A stretch of DNA of 64,000 nucleotides from G963667975 sp963677395 (GCA_963677395.2 OY781965.2:558001-622000), one strand, 5' to 3'; positions 34,727 to 44,419 are shown, counted from the first letter of the stretch. Numbers and translations are program-made. The notes: generated from the letters alone by a model not told the origin.

Positions 34727-37700
34727 ATGATGATAAAGCATAAAAAAACAGATATCATTGGAGCCGCGATGCGTAACCGCAACATCGTAATCATTCTTAC
34801 AGCAGTTTTTATGATTATCGGTGTGGTAGCTTTAATCAAAATGCCACGTAACGAATTTCCTCAATTCACAATTCGCCAGGGGGTAATTGTAGGGGTATAT
34901 CCGGGAGCAACTTCTGCCGAAGTTGAAGATCAATTAACACGTGCTGTTGAGAATTATATATTTGGATATAAGGAAGTTAAAAAGTCAAAAACCTACTCTT
35001 ATTCCAGAGAAGGGATGATGTACATTTTTGTGGAATTGAACGACGATGTGAAAAATGCCGACCAATTCTGGTCAAAACTAAAACATGGGTTGAGTGAATT
35101 GAAACCAAGTTTACCAACAGGAGTTCTGGCTCTGATTGCTAATTCCGATTTTGGAGATACATCTGCTTTACTCATTACCTTGTCATCAGAGACCAAGAGC
35201 TATAAAGATCTTGAAATGGCGTTGAAAAAGCTTGAAGCCGAATGCAGAAAAATACCGGCAACGTCTAAAATCAAACATTACGGATTGCAAAAAGAAAAGA
35301 TCTTCGTAAATGTAAAACCGGAAAAACTAAATGAATATAATATCAAAACCATTTCATTACTAGGTTCTTATCAAACAAATGGAATGGTTAATTATGCGGG
35401 TGTTTTAAAGGATGGTTCATATAATCTGGCAGTTCATTTGCCACCCAATTTCGAATCGGAAAAAGATTTGACAGAGCAGATTGTCTATTCTGACCCAAGA
35501 GGAAATGTTGTCAGACTTAAAGACATTGCAACTATTGAACGCAGATATGACGAACCCGACAATTACATTAAACAGAATGGGCAGAAAACCATATTGTTAT
35601 CACTGGAAATGCTCCCGGGAAATAACATTGTGAAGTTTGGAAAAGATGTTGATAATGCTCTTTCTGTATTCCAAAAAAGTTGTTCAAAAGATATTAAAGT
35701 AGCCAAAATCTCCGAACTTCCAAAATATGTTGATGATTCCGTAAGCAACTTTATGCATGAGTTTATAATTGCAATTGTTGCAGTTATATTGGTTACGATG
35801 TTGTTGCTTCCGTTGAGGGTTGCGTCAGTAGCAGGTATCACAGTTCCTATATCGGTAATGATTACACTGGGATTTCTATACTTCTTTGGAGTAGAATTAC
35901 ATACAGTTTCACTGGCCGCTCTTATTATTGTTTTGGGGATGATTGTGGATAACTCCATCGTAGTTATTGACAACTATGTTGAGAAACTGGATCATGGGTA
36001 TTCACGATGGCATGCGGCAATAAAAAGTGCAAACGAACTGTTTGTCCCAATAGTTACAGCTACGCTAGCCATCATTGCAGCCTATATTCCATTAATGATA
36101 TTTCTGCCGGGTACTTCAGGTGAATTTGTGAATACATTGCCAATAGTAGTTGGAATTGCATTGTTTGTATCAATAATTGTGGCAATTCTTCTGGTTCCTT
36201 TTCTGAATTTCACGCTGATTAAAAAGGGGTTGAAAAAAGATACGGAAAAAAATAACCGAAAAAGTTTCCTTGACCGCTTACAGAATGTTTTTGACAATTC
36301 TCTTACAAAAACTTTTAAACATCCGAAAGTAGTACTTTCCGCCGGAATTGTGATCTTAATTATAACCTTTGGCTTATTCAAAGGCCTTGATCAGGAGCTT
36401 TTTCCACAACTAGAACGGAATCAGTTTGCGGTAGAAGTTTATCTTCCAACGGGTGCATCACTTGAAAGTACAGCAAAAATAGTGGACAGTCTGGAAAAAG
36501 TACTGGTGAAAGATCAAAGAGTAACAAACGTAACAAGTTTCATCGGAACCAGTTCTCCTCGTTTTCATACAATGTACGCACCTAATATGCCTTCTTCCAA
36601 TTATGGACAGCTTCTTGTAAATACAGTTTCTGATAAAGCCACACGAAAAATTGTGGATGACTACAACAAAAAATATTCTGCAAACTTCGCGAATGCCCAT
36701 GTGAAATGGAAAATTCTGGCCATGCAGCTCAATAAAGCACCCATTGAAATTCGGATTTCTTCCGATTCTATAAAGGATATACGTAATACTGAAGCTCAAA
36801 TCTATAATATTCTACACAAAACTAAAAATCTGGCATGGGTAAGAACCGATTGGGATCAAATGCAGCAAAACATAAAGGTTAATCTGGACAGAGATAAAGC
36901 AAATCGGTTGGGATACTCCAAAGGTTTTGTTTCAACTTCATTAATGGTAGGTCTTGATGGTGTTCCATTAACCACAATTTGGGAAAATGATTACCCGGTA
37001 GAAGTTCGCCTGACACAGGAAGAAAAAGGTACAAAAAGCATTAAAACACTCGGAAATCAATACATCACATCATTATCCAGTTTTACGGCATTGCCATTAC
37101 GTTCGTTTGCAAATTTCACTCCCGAATGGACTGAAGGCACTATTGCTCACAGAAACGGGACCCGTACGCTTACAATACAAATCGACAATACTTCCGAAAA
37201 AAGAGCATCTGCAATCTTTAATGAAATTAAACCTCAGATTGACAATCTGAAATTACCGGAAGGAACATTCATTAATTATGGTGGCGATTATGAAGGACAA
37301 GTTGAAGTATTTATCCCTATGACAATTGCCTTGGGTCTTAGTATTGTACTGATATCCTTCATTTTATTATTTCAGTTTAAAAAGGAAAAACTCTCATTGT
37401 TAATTTTATCTACCATGCTTTTGGCTTTGCCAGGTGCTGTAATTGGCTTACTATTAATGGGATATCCTTTCAGTTTAACTGCTTTTATTGGAATTACAAG
37501 CTTATGTGGTATGGTTGTTCGTAATGGAATTATTCTGATAGACTATGCAAGAGAACTTCATGAAAAACATCACTACACCGTAAAAGATGCTGCATTAGCT
37601 GCCGGAAAACGAAGAATGCGTCCAATTTTCTTAACCTCAGCTGCAGCAGCAGTAGGGGTAATACCCATGATTCTTAGCCGGTCGCCACTTTGGGGTCCTT

Positions 37701-39166
37701 TGGGAACTGTAATCTGCTTTGGACTATTAATCTCCATGGTATTAACGCTTTATATCCTGCCAATAATGTATTCTCTGGTATATAGCAACGATAAAAAGAA
37801 AAAAAAATCTACTCCTGTTAAAATAATTGCAACAGCAATGGTTTTTTTACTCCCGTTGTTTGCAACCACAAGCCATGCACAAACTTTAAGTCTGGATACG
37901 TGTAAACAACTTGCAATCAGGAATAATAATAAGCTCAAGCAAGCCGAATTAGATGTTAAATACTCAACTGAGCAACGAAAAGATGCTTTTACAAACTACT
38001 TTCCAATCATAAGTGCAAGTGCAACAGCAATGCGTTCTCAGGATTATCTTATTAAAGGGAAAACGCCAGCAATGAACCTTCCGGTTTATGATGGAAATCC
38101 TGCAAATATTGGTTCTGCCACGCAATTTGCCTATGTTCCTTCGCTTACGATAAACGCGTTGGACTATATAAACACCGGAATGGTTTCGGCTGCAATGCCT
38201 TTGTATTTCGGCGGAAAAATCAGAAATGGAAATAAATTAGCAAATTTGGGAGAAGAGATTTACCGTGATCAAAAGTCATTAACCAGTATTGAAGTAGTTA
38301 GCAAAACGGAGAATCTATACTGGACAATTTTTTCTTTGAAAGAAAAGTTGAATACCCTCAAAGCCTATCAATTATTGCTTGATTCTTTAATTCGGGATGT
38401 ACGCAACCTGAATGCAGCCGGAATAGTTCAGCGCAATGATCTTTTAAAAGTTCAACTGAAACAAAATGAAACCCAGGCAAATAAGCTCAAACTTGAAAAT
38501 GGCATTTCCATCACAACCCGTGCATTATGTCAGCATATAGGTATTTCATATTCTTCCTCAATCGAAATTACTACACAACCCTCAGTTCCCTCATTTCTGA
38601 ACAACGGAAATACTAAATCAATGATTGAGAACAGGATTGAATACAAATTACTCAATAAATCTATTGAAGTTGAGAAGCTTCAGAAAAAAATGGAGTTTGG
38701 AAATCACATGCCACAGCTTTCGGTGAGCGCAATCGGATATTATGCAGATGTAATGAATAACTCTTCTACAAATGCCCTTGCCTTACTTAATTTAAGTATC
38801 CCCATCAGCGACTGGTGGGGAGGATCTCACAAAATAAAACAACAACAAATTAAAATTGACAAATCGAAAAACACGTTGGCAGAAACAACCGAATTACTTG
38901 AACTCGAGATAGAACAGGCTAAAAACGAACTTAACGAAAGTATTCAACAGATTGATATATCAGAAAAATCAGTTGAACAGGCTCGTGAAAACCTGAAGAT
39001 TTCTGAAGACAACTACAAGGCAGGTATTATTGGAATGTCAGATTTATTGGAGGCTCAGGCACTTTTTCAAAGTGCTAAGGATAACCTCATCGATTCAAAG
39101 TGCACGTATCAAATTAAGCTTGCTAAATACTTACAGGCAACCGGAACATATTCAATTCCTAATTAA
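34727..39166 (+). CDS. RND efflux pump fused in frame to a TolC-like outer-membrane factor
   Basis: 1479 residues from the ATG at 34727, 1 bp after the adaptor stop; a GTG 18 bp upstream lies in the adaptor gene and is less likely. Residues about 1-1025 are a complete HAE1-type RND pump: KMPRNEFPQFTIRQGVIVG near the start, membrane blocks with VLGMIVDNSIVVIDNYVEKL (the proton-relay TM4 motif), and a repeat of the fold in the second half. Residues about 1040-1479 are a TolC/OprM-type outer-membrane efflux protein with long coiled coils (LDTCKQLAIRNNNKLKQAE) and the usual pair of repeats. The joint holds a lysine run coded by A9, then a signal-peptide-like stretch with an in-frame ATG (37838-37840). 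The pump probably exports a toxic or lipophilic compound. Confidence 0.92.
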   Translation: MMIKHKKTDIIGAAMRNRNIVIILTAVFMIIGVVALIKMPRNEFPQFTIRQGVIVGVYPGATSAEVEDQLTRAVENYIFGYKEVKKSKTYSYSREGMMYIFVELNDDVKNADQFWSKLKHGLSELKPSLPTGVLALIANSDFGDTSALLITLSSETKSYKDLEMALKKLEAECRKIPATSKIKHYGLQKEKIFVNVKPEKLNEYNIKTISLLGSYQTNGMVNYAGVLKDGSYNLAVHLPPNFESEKDLTEQIVYSDPRGNVVRLKDIATIERRYDEPDNYIKQNGQKTILLSLEMLPGNNIVKFGKDVDNALSVFQKSCSKDIKVAKISELPKYVDDSVSNFMHEFIIAIVAVILVTMLLLPLRVASVAGITVPISVMITLGFLYFFGVELHTVSLAALIIVLGMIVDNSIVVIDNYVEKLDHGYSRWHAAIKSANELFVPIVTATLAIIAAYIPLMIFLPGTSGEFVNTLPIVVGIALFVSIIVAILLVPFLNFTLIKKGLKKDTEKNNRKSFLDRLQNVFDNSLTKTFKHPKVVLSAGIVILIITFGLFKGLDQELFPQLERNQFAVEVYLPTGASLESTAKIVDSLEKVLVKDQRVTNVTSFIGTSSPRFHTMYAPNMPSSNYGQLLVNTVSDKATRKIVDDYNKKYSANFANAHVKWKILAMQLNKAPIEIRISSDSIKDIRNTEAQIYNILHKTKNLAWVRTDWDQMQQNIKVNLDRDKANRLGYSKGFVSTSLMVGLDGVPLTTIWENDYPVEVRLTQEEKGTKSIKTLGNQYITSLSSFTALPLRSFANFTPEWTEGTIAHRNGTRTLTIQIDNTSEKRASAIFNEIKPQIDNLKLPEGTFINYGGDYEGQVEVFIPMTIALGLSIVLISFILLFQFKKEKLSLLILSTMLLALPGAVIGLLLMGYPFSLTAFIGITSLCGMVVRNGIILIDYARELHEKHHYTVKDAALAAGKRRMRPIFLTSAAAAVGVIPMILSRSPLWGPLGTVICFGLLISMVLTLYILPIMYSLVYSNDKKKKKSTPVKIIATAMVFLLPLFATTSHAQTLSLDTCKQLAIRNNNKLKQAELDVKYSTEQRKDAFTNYFPIISASATAMRSQDYLIKGKTPAMNLPVYDGNPANIGSATQFAYVPSLTINALDYINTGMVSAAMPLYFGGKIRNGNKLANLGEEIYRDQKSLTSIEVVSKTENLYWTIFSLKEKLNTLKAYQLLLDSLIRDVRNLNAAGIVQRNDLLKVQLKQNETQANKLKLENGISITTRALCQHIGISYSSSIEITTQPSVPSFLNNGNTKSMIENRIEYKLLNKSIEVEKLQKKMEFGNHMPQLSVSAIGYYADVMNNSSTNALALLNLSIPISDWWGGSHKIKQQQIKIDKSKNTLAETTELLELEIEQAKNELNESIQQIDISEKSVEQARENLKISEDNYKAGIIGMSDLLEAQALFQSAKDNLIDSKCTYQIKLAKYLQATGTYSIPN

Positions 39167-39185
39167 TAACATAAAACCCCAAATC

Positions 39186-39398
39186 ATGAATACAGAACCT
39201 AATTCAGAACATGCTTCTGTGAAAGCAGAAATTACCGTTGTTTTCAACACCGGAAATCTGATGGATGAAGCAGAACTTTTAGAAAAGTATAATGGGAATA
39301 TAGAGGAAGCCGTAACTGAGCTGATCTCAAAATATTCTTTATTCGAGTTAGTAGAAAAGAAATACTCCATAAACAAGATTAACTTAATAGATCGCTGA
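39186..39398 (+). CDS. Small 70-aa protein of the efflux operon
   Basis: 70 residues from MNTEPNSEHASVKAEI; the frame continues upstream to 39030 inside the TolC part, but the ATG at 39186, 19 bp after the pump stop, is natural. It is rich in Glu and Leu, with a likely helix near EELIS/YSLFELVEKKYS. No family recognised. It sits between the fused pump and a glycosyltransferase (start 1 bp after its stop), so it is probably translated as part of the operon. Confidence 0.6.
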   Translation: MNTEPNSEHASVKAEITVVFNTGNLMDEAELLEKYNGNIEEAVTELISKYSLFELVEKKYSINKINLIDR

Positions 39399-39399
39399 C

Positions 39400-40539
39400 A
39401 TGAAAATAATTCAGATTTGTGGATCTTATGCGTGGGGAGGGCTCGAAATGCAGAGCTATATCATTTCTAAAGGATTGGCAAATCAAGGTAATAAAGTAGT
39501 TCTGATCTGCCCAACAGACAGTATTCTTGCAACTACCGCTCTTGTTGAAAACCTTACCATTACGTCATTGGATTACTGCCAGAATTTCATTCGTGTTGTT
39601 AAAGAATTTAAACGAATCTTTATACAATTCGTCCCGGATGTAATTCATTGTCAGTTGTCAAAAGATCTGCAATTTGTTGTTCCGGCAATACGGCACATTT
39701 TGCCCCAAATTCCTTTGGTTTTTACGAAACGTATGGCCAGCAATATTCATAAAAATGACATTTTTCACTACTACCTCTATAACCGTATCAATAAGGTGTT
39801 TGCTATTTCAAATTATGTACGGGAGAATCTGATTAAAACAACTCCGGTAAAGAAAAACAGCATAGAAGTGTTGTACAACGGTGTCGATTTTAACATCTTC
39901 AACCCTGAGCTCTACTCAAAAAATGCTGAAAGAAAAAGGCTTGGAATAGAATCAGATGCTTTGCTTATTGGTGTAGCCGGAAGAATTTCTCCTTTAAAAG
40001 GACATAAGGAATTTATCGATGCGGCCAAAATCATCCACGATATTATTCCTCAAAAACATACTTTCATTGTAATCGGCGGTGCAAGTTATAGTGAAAATGC
40101 TTTTTATGAAGAGATTAAAGAATACGCTCTTGCTCATGCAAATGACGTAAAAATTATATTTACCGGACATTCTTCCGAAATAGCCCGTCATCTTGCAATG
40201 CTTGATATTCTTGTATTTCCATCACATGAAGAGTCTTTGGGAAATGTGGTACTGGAAGCTATGGCAATGGGTGTGCCTGTGGTTGCATCAAATAGTGGAG
40301 GCGTTCCCGAAATTGCAAAACATAATAAAACCGGAATTCTGGTAAAACCCAAAGATAGCCAGGCTATAGCTTTAGGAGTGCTGAACCTGATTCAAAACCC
40401 GGCAAAAATGAAGAAGATCCGTGAAAATGCTTTTCAGTATATCCGTGAAAACCACGATATAACAAACTACATATCAAGACTTTTTGCAATATATAAATCA
40501 TTAAAAAACTGTGGCCATTTAACAATGTCGCATTCGTAA
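39400..40539 (+). CDS. GT4-family glycosyltransferase
   Basis: 379 residues, GT-B fold. N-terminal Rossmann signature KIIQICGSYAWGGLEMQSY; C-terminal sugar-nucleotide domain (about residues 190-350) with GRISPLKGHKEFIDAAKII, EESLGNVVLEAMAMGVPVVA and NSGGVPEIAKHNKTGILVK, which carries the GT4 E-x7-E motif. It transfers a sugar from a nucleotide donor to an acceptor such as lipopolysaccharide or a small lipophilic molecule. It ends the operon; a link to the efflux substrate (glycosylated and then exported) is inferred from position. No signal peptide; it probably acts at the inner face of the membrane. Confidence 0.9.
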   Translation: MKIIQICGSYAWGGLEMQSYIISKGLANQGNKVVLICPTDSILATTALVENLTITSLDYCQNFIRVVKEFKRIFIQFVPDVIHCQLSKDLQFVVPAIRHILPQIPLVFTKRMASNIHKNDIFHYYLYNRINKVFAISNYVRENLIKTTPVKKNSIEVLYNGVDFNIFNPELYSKNAERKRLGIESDALLIGVAGRISPLKGHKEFIDAAKIIHDIIPQKHTFIVIGGASYSENAFYEEIKEYALAHANDVKIIFTGHSSEIARHLAMLDILVFPSHEESLGNVVLEAMAMGVPVVASNSGGVPEIAKHNKTGILVKPKDSQAIALGVLNLIQNPAKMKKIRENAFQYIRENHDITNYISRLFAIYKSLKNCGHLTMSHS

Positions 40540-40631
40540 TATATTTTCCCGGTTTTTGGGAAAGTTTTTAACTGATGAAACACATCACAGATGGCTTCTT
40601 TTATTTTTTTCATAGTCATTAGGGGTTATTC

Positions 40632-40672
40632 AAAAACGGTAGCTCTTCTGTACGGAAGACTGCCGTTTTTTC
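40632..40672 (+). terminator. Terminator of the efflux operon
   Basis: Arms AAAAACGGTAGCTCTTC and GAAGACTGCCGTTTT with a short loop, then a T-run. It lies about 95 bp after the glycosyltransferase stop. Confidence 0.75.
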
Positions 40673-40809
40673 TAGTTCCGATTGTTTGCCACATTTTCTT
40701 TTGTGATTATAGTACTATTTCATATTATGCTGTAAAAATCATCCAACCTTACCAGAATCAAATATTTAGAATTACACATCTAAAACCAGTCCTTCCAGCA
40801 ATTTTTGTT

Positions 40810-40817
40810 TATCTTTG
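40810..40817 (+). promoter_or_regulatory. -7 element of the DUF302 gene
   Basis: TATCTTTG, an exact TAnnTTTG match, 20 bp before the start at 40838. No spaced TTG was found. Confidence 0.5.
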
Positions 40818-40837
40818 AGATTCTAATCTAATAGTAT

Positions 40838-41239
40838 ATGGAAACAATGGATCTCTTTCTGGTTAATGAAAGCCGGTATAACTTTCAGGAAACATGCAGT
40901 AAACTTCAGGAGATAGTTACTTCTGCCGGATGGCGTGTAATTACAGCCCACAATCTGCAGGAAACCATGCGTAAAAATGAATATGATGTGTTACCTGTAA
41001 TTGTATTTGAAGTTTGCAGACCCAATCTTGCCGTTCAGATTCTTGGAAATAACGAAATTCGTGAAGTTTCAGTAATGATGCCTTGCCGGCTTTCTGTTTT
41101 TGAAAAAGAAAATGGGAATGTATATATCTCACGAATGAGCTTAAACCCTATGCTTTCCATGTTTCCTCAAGAGGCTTCTGTAGTGATGAGAGAAGCAAAT
41201 CAGGAAATGGAAACAATTCTCCAACCAATATTTGAATAA
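40838..41239 (+). CDS. DUF302 family protein
   Basis: 133 residues. The fold is beta-alpha-beta with the usual DUF302 blocks: NFQETCSKLQEIVTSAGWRV, VFEVCRPNLAVQIL and MMPCRLSVFEKENGNVYISR. DUF302 proteins are small, soluble, of unknown function, and sometimes occur next to sulphur or heavy-metal genes. It is followed 11 bp later by the C69 dipeptidase gene, so the two are probably one operon. Confidence 0.88.
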   Translation: METMDLFLVNESRYNFQETCSKLQEIVTSAGWRVITAHNLQETMRKNEYDVLPVIVFEVCRPNLAVQILGNNEIREVSVMMPCRLSVFEKENGNVYISRMSLNPMLSMFPQEASVVMREANQEMETILQPIFE

Positions 41240-41250
41240 TCCTGTTCTCT

Positions 41251-42867
41251 ATGAAAATATCATTGTTAAAAACCCGAATTGGCTGGCTAATATTACCAGC
41301 CTTTTTTAGCGTATTTACGCTACAAGCTCAGGTTGATAAATCTGACTGGGAAGCTAATTATCCTGATGGTTGTACCTCTGTCACAGTCGGAAAGAAAGCT
41401 TCGGATGATGGCTCTGTACGAACTTCACATACTGACGACAGTCACCGTACACGCTCAAACATACTGCTTTCACCAGCCAAAGATTATAAACCCGGCACCA
41501 TGATGCCGATGTATAAACGTGTAGCCTGCGATACTTCAGTTATGCCTTCATATATGGATATAAAAGTGGGTGAAATTCCGCAAGTTGCACATACTTACGC
41601 TTACATCAATTCGGCCTACGCCTGCCTGAATGAGTACCAACTGGCCATAGGAGAATCAACCTTTGGCGGAAGAGAAATATTGCAATCAGACTCAGGAATT
41701 ATTGATTGTCAGCGTTTATGTATCCTAATACTCGAACGTTGCAAAACAGCTCGAGAAGCAATTACGCTTGCCGGTGAACTTATGGGAAAATATGGATGGA
41801 ACGATGCTGGTGAATGCCTGACCATTGCCGACACAAAAGAGGTGTGGCATCTCGAAATTGTAGGGCCCGGAAAAGGGAAACGTGGCGCAATATGGGTAGC
41901 GCAAAGAGTTCCGGATGAGCATATTAGTGTTAATGCCAATGCCAGTACCATCAAAGAGATAGACCTCAACAACAAAGATTTCTTTATGGCTTCCAATAAT
42001 ATTTTTTCAGTAGCCCAGAAAAACAACTGGTGGAAGCCCGAAAATGGTGCGTTCCGTTTTTGCTATGCCTATGCACCCGAAAGCCGTGCTGCTGTTGGTT
42101 CACGTCGTCGTGAATGGCGTGTTTTCGATTTAGTTGCCCCTTCTCTAAAACTTGATCCGAATTCCGAAAACTACCCATTTTCGGTAAAACCGGAAAAGCC
42201 GATAACTCTTCAGAAAATGGCAGATATCTTCAAAGATTATTATGAAGGAACCGATTTTGATATGACCAAAAATATGACCGTTACCGATAAAAACGGAAAA
42301 ACAATCATCTCACCTTTAGCCAACCCCCAGATGCCTTACGATGCAAACCTGCTGCATAAAATTAACGGAGGCTGGGGCTGGCGTGGCGAACGCACCATTG
42401 CCCGTTGGTACACCATGTATGCAACCATTATTCAGTGCCGCGACTGGCTTCCGAACCCGATCGGAGGAGTGGTTTGGATGGCTATGGATAATGTTCAAAC
42501 TTCGGTATATGTACCTATATACTGCTCGGTAACAGATTTACCCGAATCTTACAAAACAGACGGACGCCGTACAGGATTTAGTCGCAAATCGGCATGGTGG
42601 GCATTTAATTACCAGGGAACACTTGCAATGCAACGTTGGGGCGATATGCGTAAAGATGTGGAAAAAGTATGGAATCCCTGGCAAACGAAACTTTTTGAAG
42701 ATCAAAAACGTATCGAAACAGAAGCATTAAAGCTTTACGACCCCCAAAAGCCGCAGAAAACTGTCTCTTTTCTTACAAAATATACGATGAACGAAGGCTC
42801 CAAAGCAGTAGAAAAAGCTTGGGAATTTGGTGACTTTCTGTTTACGAAATATGATGAGCTTTGGTAA
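41251..42867 (+). CDS. C69-family (PepD-type) dipeptidase
   Basis: 538 residues. A signal peptide (residues about 1-26, ending LQAQ) and a short propeptide lead to Cys41 in YPDGCTSVTVGKKAS, the N-terminal nucleophile that Ntn-hydrolase dipeptidases expose by cleavage. Other family blocks are TYAYINSAYACLNEYQLAIGE (quoted in part as ACLNEYQLAIGE), GECLTIADTKEVWHLEI and the C-terminal RWYTMYATIIQCRDW. It cleaves dipeptides in the periplasm or outside the cell. Downstream it converges on a minus-strand membrane gene across 23 bp; no strong terminator is seen there. Confidence 0.92.
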   Translation: MKISLLKTRIGWLILPAFFSVFTLQAQVDKSDWEANYPDGCTSVTVGKKASDDGSVRTSHTDDSHRTRSNILLSPAKDYKPGTMMPMYKRVACDTSVMPSYMDIKVGEIPQVAHTYAYINSAYACLNEYQLAIGESTFGGREILQSDSGIIDCQRLCILILERCKTAREAITLAGELMGKYGWNDAGECLTIADTKEVWHLEIVGPGKGKRGAIWVAQRVPDEHISVNANASTIKEIDLNNKDFFMASNNIFSVAQKNNWWKPENGAFRFCYAYAPESRAAVGSRRREWRVFDLVAPSLKLDPNSENYPFSVKPEKPITLQKMADIFKDYYEGTDFDMTKNMTVTDKNGKTIISPLANPQMPYDANLLHKINGGWGWRGERTIARWYTMYATIIQCRDWLPNPIGGVVWMAMDNVQTSVYVPIYCSVTDLPESYKTDGRRTGFSRKSAWWAFNYQGTLAMQRWGDMRKDVEKVWNPWQTKLFEDQKRIETEALKLYDPQKPQKTVSFLTKYTMNEGSKAVEKAWEFGDFLFTKYDELW

Positions 42868-42890
42868 TCAACAAGCTGATTTTATAATAT

Positions 42891-43448
42891 TTAGTCTTTA
42901 AAACGGTGAATAACTCTTAAACGGTTTTCACCGTTTTCGTTTACATACGGTTCCTTGATTATTTCTGCATCCGGACAAATTTTGTTATTGAGGTAAATCC
43001 CCAGTAAAAACGAAATCAGTACCATTAGTAAAACTATTCCCATTAAAATGAGATTAAACACTCCCGTTTCCTCTGTATTTAAATTTAAAATAAGGATTGT
43101 GCCTGATAAAACGGAAACAAAAGCTCTTACGGCAATCCATGAGTAGTATTTCGTTTTATAATTAAACACCCCGTAAATAAAGAGGGCATCAATTCCCAAA
43201 CCTACAAAACTCAATGCAAAAAGATCAATAATTGCAGTTGCAATTAAAATTGTTAATAGAATTGTATTTAGTCCACCCCATTTTTGCTTTGCTTTTAAAG
43301 TAGGGGTGTTTTCAACTATTTCAGCAATTGTTATACGTTCATGATACTCCTCAACTAACTTATCATACATTTCCTGTCTGCTCATTCCTTGTTTGGAAAG
43401 TTGGGTTGCTTCCTTGCAGATTTGCTTCTTATCGTTACTATTCAACAT
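42891..43448 (-). CDS. Hypothetical membrane protein with four membrane segments
   Basis: 185 residues from the ATG at 43448; the longer frame to 43469 begins with a TTG inside a -7 element. A cytoplasmic N-terminal region (KQICKEATQLSKQGMSRQEM and an acidic stretch) precedes four hydrophobic segments (about residues 70-160), then a short polar tail (YVNENGENRLRVIHRFKD). No family recognised with confidence. It is a single-gene unit with the promoter at 43467-43474. Confidence 0.7.
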   Translation of the reverse strand: MLNSNDKKQICKEATQLSKQGMSRQEMYDKLVEEYHERITIAEIVENTPTLKAKQKWGGLNTILLTILIATAIIDLFALSFVGLGIDALFIYGVFNYKTKYYSWIAVRAFVSVLSGTILILNLNTEETGVFNLILMGIVLLMVLISFLLGIYLNNKICPDAEIIKEPYVNENGENRLRVIHRFKD

Positions 43449-43466
43449 AATATTAAAGTTATTATG

Positions 43467-43474
43467 CAAAAATA
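43467..43474 (-). promoter_or_regulatory. -7 element of the four-segment membrane protein gene
   Basis: Minus strand TATTTTTG, an exact TAnnTTTG match, 18 bp before the chosen ATG at 43448. Confidence 0.5.
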
Positions 43475-43562
43475 GTAAATATCCATTATTTTCTCATATT
43501 TATTTCTTCTCCGATTTTTTTTTCAAAGAATCAGAAATAATTGAACAGAGCATATAGGAAAG

Positions 43563-43802
43563 ACAAAAGAAAACGTAATTACTTCTTTAAGAGAAATATT
43601 TGATGTGATCTTCTATTTACTTAAAACAGGCTGTCAGTAGTGAATGTGACCATTAGATTTTCCAGAGAGGATGCTCGTTTATTACTATTTTACCAAATGG
43701 AAAAATGATGGGACAATAGAAATGATTCATGAATTACTCAGAGATATGACTCGTAAAAAACAAGGAAATTTTATTAGTGGACTATTTAACAGAAAAATCT
43801 GA
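43563..43802 (+). pseudogene. Remnant of an IS5-type transposase (N-terminal part)
   Basis: One continuous frame of about 80 codons, interrupted by three in-frame stops, reads like the N-terminal part of IS5-family transposases: SLREIFDVIFYLLKTGCQ, then after the stops PLDFPERMLVYYYFTKWKND, GTIEMIHELLRD, TRKKQG. This matches the conserved TGCQWRxLPxDFP...VYYYFxKWxxDG block. No inverted repeats or catalytic DDE region are found. It is a decayed insertion sequence. Confidence 0.75.
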
Positions 43803-44214
43803 ATACAATTTCTCAAAGAAGCGATTAAAATTAGTGGCAGAGGGAGAGGTTCTTTTTTATTGGTTTCACACAATCAACGTACTGTTTCCTACTAATATAT
43901 AAGAAATCCATCCATCCTTTTTTTACAAATTTTTTGGTCTATTACCTGTTCAGCACAAGTCTGGCTAACAATAGTTGCCATTCCTTAAGGGGAAAAAGTA
44001 ACAGTTTTTCATGGCATTTTTTCGAGAAACAATAGGGTCTCAACCAAGTCTGAATGTAAATTATCCCAGATTTAATGAGTTTTTATTTGTAAATAATGGT
44101 TTTAACCGTAAATTTGAATCTTCGGTATTACCCGAAGTGAAGCGAAGGAACGTTATGTAACCGTTTGAGTCGTCCTAAAAATGCCTCCACAAAAAGAAGT
44201 AGATATGTATAAAA
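43803..44214. other. Non-coding degraded stretch after the IS5 remnant
   Basis: No open frame or structural RNA signal can be supported. It may hold the decayed remainder of the insertion sequence. Confidence 0.4.
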
Positions 44215-44355
44215 ATGAACATGCAGATTGTGATAGAAAACAAAGGCGAGATCACTAGGCTTAAAGAGCTTCAGAAAGAGATAGAACAACTTAAAAAACT
44301 GCTGATAAAGAAAGACTTAGCCCAGCTGGCGAAACACTACAATTTGATATTATAA
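44215..44355 (+). CDS. Possible 46-aa coiled-coil peptide
   Basis: 46 residues, starting MNMQIVIENKGEITRLKE and then a heptad-like run (LQKEIEQLKKLLIKKDLA), strongly helical. It overlaps another short frame of unclear status and sits in degraded DNA after an IS remnant, so it may be a fragment of a larger lost gene. No family recognised. Confidence 0.35.
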   Translation: MNMQIVIENKGEITRLKELQKEIEQLKKLLIKKDLAQLAKHYNLIL

Positions 44356-44419
44356 TTAAAATATCAAAAAATAAGAGTTGTTGTTTTTATTGATGTATTT
44401 TATTAATTCAGGTTAAATT

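Noticed and set aside
34131..36799. Antisense frames of 60-140 codons within the efflux pump gene
   Set aside because: They lie opposite a strongly conserved RND gene and have no family or start signals.
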